Below are positions 1 through 5,203 of a stretch of DNA of 5,203 nt, piece after piece. The notes below the pieces were generated by a model. It saw only the letters and a list, made by a program, of their open reading frames with translations, searched no databases and was not told the DNA's origin. Both the position numbers and the translations under genes were made by a program. The stretch's first letter is position 1, and each line of letters starts with the position of its first letter. Origin of the DNA: Bryobacterales bacterium (lineage in GTDB: Bacteria > Acidobacteriota > Terriglobia > Bryobacterales > Bryobacteraceae); assembly GCA_025462985.1 (NCBI GenBank), contig JAOAPP010000105.1, positions 1-5,203 on the forward strand. The letters are read 5' to 3'.

Positions 1-108
1 CTCTCCAATAGCACCGACGCGGTCACCCATCTCAAGAAGGCGGCGGCTCTGGCGCCCAACACTCAAACCGCCAAAGACGCGGACAAGGAACTCGCGCTGC
101 TTACCTAG
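1..108 (+). CDS. C-terminal end of a TPR-like protein (5' truncated)
   Basis: The first frame is open from the window edge for 35 codons and ends at TAG (106-108). The visible peptide contains AVTHLKKAAALAPN followed by a charged, Ala-rich helix ending in ELALLT. The pattern of small and hydrophobic residues ending in a Pro after a Leu-Ala pair resembles the second helix of a tetratricopeptide repeat, followed by a C-terminal capping helix. TPR proteins act as protein-protein interaction scaffolds and are common beside exopolysaccharide clusters, but the particular role here cannot be told. The gene runs towards the glycosyltransferase gene on the other strand, so it is transcribed separately from that group. 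Only a fragment is visible; a coding end is likely, the TPR assignment is moderate. Confidence 0.6.
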   Translation, partial: LSNSTDAVTHLKKAAALAPNTQTAKDADKELALLT

Positions 109-140
109 ACGGCCCGGCCTGCGCCCATTGCGTGCGCGAA

Positions 141-174
141 TCGATGGCGGATTTCGCATGTGGCGATCCATCGA
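141..174. terminator. Inverted repeat in convergent gap, possible bidirectional terminator
   Basis: TCGATGG (141-147) is perfectly mirrored by CCATCGA (168-174), giving a 7-bp stem with a 20-base loop. The loop could form a smaller hairpin (GCG/CGC around 147-157). It lies between the stop of the plus-strand TPR-like gene (108) and the stop of the minus-strand glycosyltransferase gene (179), where a shared terminator would be expected. There is no T-run on either strand, so it is not a canonical intrinsic terminator and may be chance. Confidence 0.25.
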
Positions 175-178
175 ACGG

Positions 179-1381
179 CTAGTGCCCGTGTCCATCTGAC
201 ACCGAAGGTGCAGAGGCCCCTCTCGCAAGCAAACTTGCATAAGCAAGGGTGATTTGATGCATCATGGCGTCGGTCGTGAACTTCTCCGACGCCAGCTTTT
301 TTCCCGCTGCTCCCATCTCCTGCGCCTGCGACGGATCAGAGAGCAGCCGGGCAATCGCCGCAGCCAGGGCTACCGGGTCCTCCGAGGGAACAATAAAGCC
401 GCTGACGCCGTCCGTTACTGCTTCCGCATTCCCACCCACATTCGTTGCAACCACGGGAAGAGATGCAGCCATCGCTTCGACGATTGCATTCGAGAAACCT
501 TCACTTCGTGAGGGAAGGACGAAGATATCCGCTGTCGAAAGATATTCTCGCAGGTTGGCAACGCCGCCAACGAAATGAAAATGATCGGAAAGGTTCAGAT
601 TGCGGATGAGGGTTTGCAGTTCCTCAAAATAATCGGGCTCCAGCACATCCCCCGCGATGTTGAAAGAGACTCGAGGAAACTGTGCGACGAGGGATGCGGC
701 AGCCTTGATGAAGAGGTCGTGCCCCTTCACCCGGCGGATATTGCCAACGGTTGCAACCACGGGTGCACCCGGAAGTTTAGCGAATGTGGAAGCTGTATTC
801 CAGTCAGCAACGTCGATACCGTTGTAGATCGTCTCTACAAGCGAAGGCTTGATTCGATCGACCGCAACGCAATGTTGCCGGACCTCTTCGGAGACGGCAA
901 AGACTCGATCGGGAATACGGGACATGAGCCGATACGCCACGTGGTGTTTGCTGTCCCTGAGAATCCCCATATCTCTTCGGCTCCAGATAAGCTTGGCGTC
1001 GGACATGGTCTTGGTTACAAATCCCGCCCACAGATCGGAGCTCTCGAAAAAAGTCTGAACAATCTGGATTCGTTGTTGTTTGAGGAACTGCCTCAGTTCG
1101 AAAGCGCCCCGCAGTGCCGAAAAATCGTAGGTACGCTGCAAAGGCAATAGGTAAATGGGGCACGGCGATGATTGAAGCCCAGCACTTTCGGGATGAGCTG
1201 AAAAGGTCAGGATCGATGCGCGATATCCATACTTCGGCAAAAGGGCTGCGAGTCTCAGAACGATACGCTCTCCGCCACCAAGTGTCTTCGGAAACTGGTC
1301 GAGCACGAGCAGCACGTGAGGCAGTTCGCTCTCCTGTGGGATCTCAAGGCTCGATCCATGAAGCGATAAAGCTGTGATCAT
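179..1381 (-). CDS. Glycosyltransferase family 4 (GT-B fold), polysaccharide biosynthesis
   Basis: This 400-residue protein has the length and order of a retaining GT4 enzyme, which transfers a sugar from a nucleotide-sugar donor to a growing lipid-linked glycan in the cytoplasm. The N-terminal Rossmann-like domain begins with HVLLVLDQF (22-30) and the Gly-rich acceptor-side loop GGGER (35-39). The linker carries YNGID (186-190), typical of the family. The C-terminal donor-binding domain opens at VVATVGNIRRVKGHD (208-222), whose Arg/Lys pair normally contacts the diphosphate, and has the E-x7-E motif at Glu294/Glu302 within EGFSNAIVE. VGGNAEAV (315-322) and SGFIVP (327-332) are also typical. 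The ATG at 1381 has only a weak Shine-Dalgarno (AGAG). The extra 20 residues before the first strand leave the exact start slightly open. It is the last gene of the minus-strand group, 55 bases after the polymerase gene. Donor and acceptor sugars cannot be read from sequence. Confidence 0.93.
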   Translation of the reverse strand: MITALSLHGSSLEIPQESELPHVLLVLDQFPKTLGGGERIVLRLAALLPKYGYRASILTFSAHPESAGLQSSPCPIYLLPLQRTYDFSALRGAFELRQFLKQQRIQIVQTFFESSDLWAGFVTKTMSDAKLIWSRRDMGILRDSKHHVAYRLMSRIPDRVFAVSEEVRQHCVAVDRIKPSLVETIYNGIDVADWNTASTFAKLPGAPVVATVGNIRRVKGHDLFIKAAASLVAQFPRVSFNIAGDVLEPDYFEELQTLIRNLNLSDHFHFVGGVANLREYLSTADIFVLPSRSEGFSNAIVEAMAASLPVVATNVGGNAEAVTDGVSGFIVPSEDPVALAAAIARLLSDPSQAQEMGAAGKKLASEKFTTDAMMHQITLAYASLLARGASAPSVSDGHGH

Positions 1382-1436
1382 ACTCTGTACGGTACTTTCG
1401 AAGAGGCGGGTATAGGAACCGGATTGGAACGGCGGC

Positions 1437-2777
1437 TTATCTGTAAACCAGATAGGGGTTTGTCACGGTCATTGACTCACTCGCAGGCAGTTCCGTCGCT
1501 GAGTTGAATTCTGGCATATGACTCGCACAAATCGCGGTTCCAACGAGCACCCACAAGGGGCCTGTGATCTCGAGATAGGTCCATCGATCGCCGAAACAGT
1601 TGGCGATAATGCAGGCCCATATTGCAAGAAAAAGACCAAGGCCAAGACCTCGAAAGAGAGGATCCTCCGCTCGCTTGAAGAGACGATAAGACACGGCAAG
1701 CATCTGCTGAAGCATAAACAGAACCATAATAAGCCCGATAATGCCGGTCTCCACCATAACCTTGACGTACCAGTTGTGCGTATCTTTCAAGTTGCCCACA
1801 TGATTCGTATATTGGTAGGTCGCAAAGCCCGTTCCAAACATCGGATCGCTGAGGATCGATTCCTGTGCCGCCTGCCACAACTTGATGCGTTCATTGGCAG
1901 AGTCTTCGAGTCGTCCGTTGGAGTTCTGAGTCATCGTAACTCGTTGGTAGACCGCGGTCGGAACGACCGCCTCCCACATCACAAGGAAGACCGCCCCGAT
2001 CAGCAGAAGCTTTCGGTCCTTTATCACCCCAAGAACGAAGACGCTGACCAGTATCGCAAGGTACGCTCCACGGGAGAACGTGTACATGGTTGCAAACACG
2101 GTGATCCCAGCTAATACATAGCAAAGGATCTTGATCTTCCTTCTCTTCAGAAACTGTGCCGCCCCCCAGAAAAACATGGCAAATTGCGCGAGAAATGCCG
2201 CAGTCTGATTCGAGCCATAGCCCAGTGGGCCGCCGTCACGCTTATTCTCGTCGAAATTCGTCCAGCTTCTGGACATGCTTTCGAGTATGCAACTTCTATC
2301 AATGAACAAGAGGGAGATGGCGGTGATGAGGATCACCGTCCTTACAGCCTTCCGATCTTCTACAACCAAACCGGCCGCCACAAACGTGAACGGAATGAGC
2401 ATGTAGTCTTTCCACGTCACGAAATTCAGGTCCGTCAACCACAGTGGGGCAGGCGCGTTTCCCAGCGCAGTCCCGAACCACATCGACATGTAAAGATAGA
2501 CTCCGAAGACCAGCCATATCCCGTAGAGCTTTGATTTAGGAAGGCGTTTTCCCTGCAGGAAAGCTCCGATAATGACTGAAATCACCAGGATGGTCAGGAC
2601 GTTGCCGCCCAGCGGATAACCCAGGAGATGATCCCGCATCGTGCGATACGGCAGGAATGGAAGCGCGTAGTACAGACCCCACAGAGGTCGCCCGGTCAGA
2701 GACCTTATGCTCATGATCCAAAAGCCCAGGTAGGCGATCAGGGGAACATAATGTGTGAGTCCGAGTCCTAGTCCCAA
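1437..2777 (-). CDS. O-antigen polymerase/ligase family membrane protein (Wzy_C-type)
   Basis: This 446-residue polytopic membrane protein has about ten or more hydrophobic segments, for example around 10-24, 60-73, 85-101, 127-139, 147-159, 192-209, 216-231, 238-251, 257-272, 345-360 and 377-393. The family hallmarks are TFSRGAYL (233-240) with Arg236, and a large hydrophilic loop (about 275-340). The loop carries ERIKLWQAA (296-304), the GTGFATY motif (315-321) and DTHNWYVKVMVETGIIG (332-348) with His334. This is the Wzy_C/WaaL-like pattern. Such enzymes polymerise repeat units, or ligate the glycan to an acceptor, on the periplasmic face using an undecaprenyl-diphosphate-linked substrate. 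Sequence alone does not separate polymerase from ligase, so I give no symbol; the neighbouring flippase favours a Wzy role. The start is TTG at 2777 with GGAG eight bases upstream. An in-frame TGA lies 21 bases upstream, and the first ATG alternative is at Met22, inside the first membrane segment. A polar tail of about 25 residues ends the protein. Confidence 0.9.
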   Translation of the reverse strand: MGLGLGLTHYVPLIAYLGFWIMSIRSLTGRPLWGLYYALPFLPYRTMRDHLLGYPLGGNVLTILVISVIIGAFLQGKRLPKSKLYGIWLVFGVYLYMSMWFGTALGNAPAPLWLTDLNFVTWKDYMLIPFTFVAAGLVVEDRKAVRTVILITAISLLFIDRSCILESMSRSWTNFDENKRDGGPLGYGSNQTAAFLAQFAMFFWGAAQFLKRRKIKILCYVLAGITVFATMYTFSRGAYLAILVSVFVLGVIKDRKLLLIGAVFLVMWEAVVPTAVYQRVTMTQNSNGRLEDSANERIKLWQAAQESILSDPMFGTGFATYQYTNHVGNLKDTHNWYVKVMVETGIIGLIMVLFMLQQMLAVSYRLFKRAEDPLFRGLGLGLFLAIWACIIANCFGDRWTYLEITGPLWVLVGTAICASHMPEFNSATELPASESMTVTNPYLVYR

Positions 2778-2785
2778 GATGCAAT

Positions 2786-2789
2786 CTCC
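2786..2789 (-). promoter_or_regulatory. Shine-Dalgarno supporting the TTG start of the polymerase gene
   Basis: On the minus strand GGAG (CTCC on the plus strand) lies eight bases before the TTG at 2777. This decides the start in favour of TTG over the ATG 21 codons downstream, which would cut into the first membrane segment. Confidence 0.7.
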
Positions 2790-2794
2790 ATAGC

Positions 2795-2827
2795 GTCAGC
2801 AAGCTAGAGCTGCCGTCGTGCGCTGAC
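2795..2827. repeat. Inverted repeat between the GT2 and polymerase genes
   Basis: GTCAGC (2795-2800) and GCTGAC (2822-2827) form a 6-bp perfect stem that can extend by one G-U pair on each side in the minus-strand transcript. The loop contains AGCT-AG-AGCT (2802-2811), able to pair with itself. It sits in the 62-base gap after the GT2 stop (2840) and ends six bases before the GGAG of the next gene. There is no U-run, so it is more likely an intercistronic mRNA hairpin than a terminator, or it may be chance. Confidence 0.3.
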
Positions 2828-2839
2828 AGAATCAGCTAA

Positions 2840-3949
2840 CTAAAGCCATACCTTTTTTCGTCCTGCAGCAAAGTTGTAGAACGCAAGTGCCGCAGCCGCG
2901 TTGAGCATGACAAATGTGCTGGCGATGCCGATCGGCTTGAACTTCTTCGCGGCTGGACTCAGTGTTCCAAACGCTGCCGAAACGTAGAATAGCACCTGCA
3001 GCCAGAAAATGGCCCGGTAGAATGGTCCTGTGGCGATCGCCGAAGCCGCCAGCATGAGAAGCAGAAGCAAAGGGACCAAAAGCCGCAGAAGTTTGTGGCT
3101 GATAAAGCGAAAGAGTAATGGATTCAATGGCGAAAGCAGCCACGGTGCCAGCCGCAACAACTGGTAGTTGCCGGTCAAGGTGCGGACCTTCCGCGAGAAC
3201 TCCTTCCCCTTTTCGCTGAAAAGCCGGTCTCGTGCGATAGCCGAAGGCTGAAAAACCACCCGTTTTCCCATTCGGGCGACGTTCATTGGCACAAAGACAT
3301 CGTCGAGAATCGTTCCGAGGGGAATTTCCTTATAGAGATCACGCCGAATGGCGTAGATCGCTCCGGTCACTCCGACCACCGAGCCTGTTGCGGACTCAAG
3401 TTTTCGCGTCGTCTTTTCGATCTTCCAATACATCCCGAGAGCGTCTCCAGAAGGGGCACCCGAAGCTGTTTCAAGCAAAAGCTCACCGCTTACGGCGCCC
3501 ACATCCGGGTCGGCAAAACACGAGACCAGCTCGGACACAGCGTCACGTTCGACGGTCTGGCGCGCGTCCAGAAAAACCAGGATTTCGCCCGTAGCCAACC
3601 TCACCGCTTCATTCAGGGCCCCCGCCTTCCCCTTCGACTCGTCGAGGATGATCGAGACCACGTCAGCAGCTCGCTCGCGAAGGATCGTTGCTGTGCGGTC
3701 CGTAGATCCGTCCGAAGCGATGACAATCTGAAGCCGATCCCGTGGGTAGTCGAGCAGGCGAAGATTCTCGATCTTCGCAGGAAGGTTCGCCTCTTCGTTG
3801 CGCACTGCCATCACAATGGAGACATTCGGGCGCAACTGCTTCTTTAGAATGGGCCGGCTGCGAACCCGGGCCAAAACCAAGAGCCAGCAGGCATAGCCAA
3901 CATAGGCGTAGCCTATCAGCGCAAAGCAAATCCAGAAGAGCAGTTTCAT
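2840..3949 (-). CDS. Membrane-anchored glycosyltransferase family 2 (GT-A fold)
   Basis: With the start at 3949 the product has 369 residues. An N-terminal membrane segment (about 2-26) is followed by a cytoplasmic GT2 domain and three C-terminal hydrophobic segments (about 285-307, 312-330, 340-361). The GT2 motifs are VSIVMAVRNEE (43-53), ASDGSTDRT (78-86), KGKAGALNEA (106-115), FLDAR (126-130, the DXD-like metal site with Asp128), TGAIYAIRR (195-203) and LDDVFVPM (215-222), with Asp216/Asp217 as catalytic-base candidates. The QxxRW motif of processive synthases is absent; RKVRTLTGNYQ (253-263) stands in its place. This topology and motif set fits polysaccharide GT2 enzymes that use a nucleotide sugar and a lipid or glycan acceptor at the inner membrane. 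A longer reading from an ATG at 4051 adds 34 Arg/Pro-rich residues. The ATG at 3949 is preferred because TGGAGG lies just upstream and the membrane anchor then begins the protein. It is the first gene of the minus-strand group. Confidence 0.92.
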   Translation of the reverse strand: MKLLFWICFALIGYAYVGYACWLLVLARVRSRPILKKQLRPNVSIVMAVRNEEANLPAKIENLRLLDYPRDRLQIVIASDGSTDRTATILRERAADVVSIILDESKGKAGALNEAVRLATGEILVFLDARQTVERDAVSELVSCFADPDVGAVSGELLLETASGAPSGDALGMYWKIEKTTRKLESATGSVVGVTGAIYAIRRDLYKEIPLGTILDDVFVPMNVARMGKRVVFQPSAIARDRLFSEKGKEFSRKVRTLTGNYQLLRLAPWLLSPLNPLLFRFISHKLLRLLVPLLLLLMLAASAIATGPFYRAIFWLQVLFYVSAAFGTLSPAAKKFKPIGIASTFVMLNAAAALAFYNFAAGRKKVWL

Positions 3950-3954
3950 CTCGT

Positions 3955-3960
3955 CCTCCA
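3955..3960 (-). promoter_or_regulatory. Strong Shine-Dalgarno fixing the GT2 start at 3949
   Basis: The minus strand reads TGGAGG, then ACGAG, then ATG. This near-consensus site with five-base spacing is the main reason for placing the start at 3949 rather than at the ATG at 4051, which also lacks any family-typical N-terminal sequence. Confidence 0.8.
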
Positions 3961-4397
3961 CTCGTTCCGGTCGGCGCCGGACCAGTGGATAGGTACGATG
4001 GAAATTGCAACGCGACGGTACTCTACCACCGGCTCCGCCTTGCACATTCAACCCATACCGTGATCAAGAAGAACCTCTGCTTTTCGTCTTTCTGGCACAA
4101 GAGCGGAGATGAAATCGAAGTCAAGGCCGCCCCTGTACGCGGTGCAAAATTATCTCGGTTCAGAGGGCACCTTGCTTCGATGATACGCGGCATTCAGTTC
4201 GCCGAACAACAACGCAGGTGACACCCAAGTGGTATTGGAGGGAGCCGTTGCTCTTGCGCGCTACGATAGAATTGGGCCAATGCCAGCAAGCCCTCGGATG
4301 GTCATGTCTATCGGGCACAGCCAGAAAGCTGCGTTGGCTTCCGGGTCATCGAGTACCAGCGAGAATGACGCTTTTCTCAAACTTTAGCTAACCCCAC

Positions 4398-4401
4398 GGA
4401 G
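4398..4401 (+). promoter_or_regulatory. Shine-Dalgarno supporting the TTG start of the flippase gene
   Basis: GGAG lies eight bases before the TTG at 4410 and a few bases after the in-frame stop TAA (4389-4391). Later start candidates TTG 4416 and GTG 4422 are 14 and 20 bases from it and so less well placed. Confidence 0.65.
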
Positions 4402-4409
4402 ACCACCCT

Positions 4410-5203
4410 TTGCAGTTGCGTGTGCGACATATTGCTCGAAACGTACTGTTCAACTGGCTTGGAACGATAGCCAATATGGCGGTCGGGTTCTTCCTTTCTC
4501 CGTTCATCCTGCACCGTCTTGGAGATGTCGCCTTCGGAGTCTGGGTACTGGCAATCTCTGTTGTGGCGTACCTGGGGCTGCTGGACCTCGGCATGCAAAG
4601 CTCCGTCCTTCGATTTGTCTCCAAGGGTCACACAAAGGGCGATCATGAGGGCGCCTCGGACGCGATCTCCGCTGCTCTATGGGTTCGTTTGCAGATCAGC
4701 GCGGTCGCCTTGCTGTTGAGCGCTGCACTTGCCGCGATCTTTCCTCACGTCTTCAAAGTCCCGGCAGAACTGGCCAGCGATGCCCGCAAGGCTATATTTC
4801 TCATCGGTCTGACGACGGCAAGTACGATGTCGATTGGTGTCGTCGGAGGCGTGCTCTCTGCACTCAACCGTTACGACCTGCAAAATTATGTGAGCCTGTT
4901 GCAGACGGTAATTCGAGTCGTCGGCGTTGTGTGGGTATTGCGTGCGGGGTACGGCATCGTTGCGATTGCATGGTGCGAACTCCTGGCCACGATGGTCGGC
5001 AACCTGCTGCTGGTGTGGATTGCGCGACGCCTTTACCCCGAACTGCGGATTCAACTGAAAAAGCCCAGGAGAGAGACGCTCAGCCAAATCTGGTCCTATA
5101 GCTTCTACGCTTTTCTGACGACGATCGCGGTGCAGTTGGTCTATCAAACCGACAATCTCGTTGTGGGCGCATTTGTTTCAGCTTCCGCTGTAACCTTCTT
5201 TGC
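4410..5203 (+). CDS. Wzx-type polysaccharide flippase (MOP superfamily), 3' truncated
   Basis: The frame is open from the TTG at 4410 to the window edge: 264 codons plus two bases, against roughly 400-500 residues for a full family member. Such proteins flip undecaprenyl-diphosphate-linked repeat units from the cytoplasmic to the periplasmic face of the inner membrane. The N-terminal signature is clear: NVLFNWLGTIANM (11-23), a hydrophobic stretch ending in SPFILHRLGD (30-39), AFGVWVLA (41-48) and LGLLDLGMQSSVLRFVS (55-71). LGLLDLG with a following Arg is typical of the Polysacc_synt / polysaccharide-biosynthesis group. About seven hydrophobic segments are visible (near 12-34, 41-62, 96-112, 127-150, 160-177, 181-204, 231-255), half of the usual 12-14. 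SALNRYDLQNYVSLLQ (150-165) resembles the common loop before the fifth helix. No ATG lies before Met23, which is within the first membrane segment, so a TTG start is favoured. The gene is divergent from the glycosyltransferase/polymerase group. Confidence 0.88.
   Translation, partial: MQLRVRHIARNVLFNWLGTIANMAVGFFLSPFILHRLGDVAFGVWVLAISVVAYLGLLDLGMQSSVLRFVSKGHTKGDHEGASDAISAALWVRLQISAVALLLSAALAAIFPHVFKVPAELASDARKAIFLIGLTTASTMSIGVVGGVLSALNRYDLQNYVSLLQTVIRVVGVVWVLRAGYGIVAIAWCELLATMVGNLLLVWIARRLYPELRIQLKKPRRETLSQIWSYSFYAFLTTIAVQLVYQTDNLVVGAFVSASAVTFF

Larger units (their letters stand above)
3950..4409. other. Divergent intergenic region between GT2 and flippase genes
   Basis: About 460 bases separate the two divergent starts, so promoters for both directions must lie here or run through it, but none is convincing. 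On the minus strand, TATCAT (4185-4180) matches the -10 consensus at five of six bases, with TTGTTC (4209-4204, three of six) 18 bases upstream. GATAAT (4154-4149) is another -10-like hexamer without a partner. On the plus strand TAGAAT (4267-4272) is -10-like but has no -35 at a normal distance. I saw no sigma-54-type TGGCAC-N5-TTGC element; the TGGCAC at 4093 lacks the second half. ATTGG-G-CCAAT (4271-4281) is a small symmetric site. Two short minus-strand frames (4261-4380 and 4150-4260) look mildly protein-like and share one phase across a TAG. I do not call them genes. Confidence 0.6.

Noticed and set aside
575..1150. 191-codon plus-strand frame opposite the family 4 glycosyltransferase
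   Set aside because: It lies wholly antisense to a gene with clear GT4 motifs, has no Shine-Dalgarno or recognisable domain, and reads as a shadow of the coding strand.
1387..1395. GTACGGTAC odd palindrome between the polymerase and GT4 genes
   Set aside because: Too short to separate from chance, with no second copy noticed.
1518..2114. 198-codon plus-strand frame opposite the polymerase gene
   Set aside because: The product is rich in His, Arg and Lys with no domain pattern, while the other strand encodes a clear polytopic membrane protein.
4093..4108. Possible sigma-54 promoter (TGGCAC)
   Set aside because: The -12 half (TTGC after five bases) is missing; the bases there read CGGA.
3742..4221. 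159-codon plus-strand frame over the GT2 start and the intergenic region
   Set aside because: Over 200 bases of it are antisense to the conserved GT2 N-terminus, the composition is Arg/Ser-rich, and no ribosome site precedes it.
4218..4391. 57-codon plus-strand frame from GTG, ending 18 bases before the flippase start in the same phase
   Set aside because: There is no Shine-Dalgarno before the GTG and the peptide is Trp/Arg/Leu-rich with no flippase likeness, so it is neither an N-terminal extension nor a convincing leader peptide.
4677..5147. 156-codon minus-strand frame opposite the flippase
   Set aside because: It is Gln/Asp/Arg-rich with no domain, and the plus strand shows a clear multi-helix flippase across the same bases.
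1..5203. CRISPR arrays, tRNA/rRNA, insertion sequences, toxin-antitoxin or defence genes
   Set aside because: No spaced direct repeats, RNA gene signatures, transposase motifs or terminal inverted repeats were seen, and the genes fit an ordinary polysaccharide cluster.

Overview
This window holds the central part of a bacterial surface-polysaccharide (exopolysaccharide or O-antigen-like) cluster of the Wzx/Wzy type. Base composition is moderately GC-rich. The codon style, the two SD-supported TTG starts and the look of the proteins would fit an Acidobacteriota (Terriglobia-like) soil bacterium. That placement is an impression from sequence style only, and nothing in the window proves it.

Layout from left to right: (1) positions 1-108 are the 3' end of a plus-strand gene with a TPR-like C-terminus. 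(2) A short convergent gap carries an inverted repeat. (3) Three minus-strand genes follow in transcription order from right to left: a membrane-anchored family 2 glycosyltransferase (3949 to 2840), an O-antigen polymerase/ligase-type membrane protein (2777 to 1437) and a family 4 glycosyltransferase (1381 to 179). Gaps of 62 and 55 bases suggest one operon. (4) A divergent intergenic region of about 460 bases follows. (5) A plus-strand gene for a Wzx-type polysaccharide flippase starts at a TTG codon at 4410 and runs off the right edge, with 264 codons visible.

Proposed division of labour, inferred from the families: the two glycosyltransferases add sugars to a lipid-linked repeat unit on the cytoplasmic side. 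The flippase moves the unit across the inner membrane, and the Wzy/WaaL-like protein polymerises or ligates it on the periplasmic side. The initiating sugar-phosphate transferase and the chain-length/export genes are not in the window.

The annotation points most worth keeping are start-site decisions: the GT2 gene starts at 3949 rather than at the further ATG at 4051, and the polymerase and flippase genes both start at TTG with good Shine-Dalgarno spacing. I found no CRISPR array, tRNA, rRNA, insertion sequence or clearly new system. The only poorly explained stretch is the divergent intergenic region.
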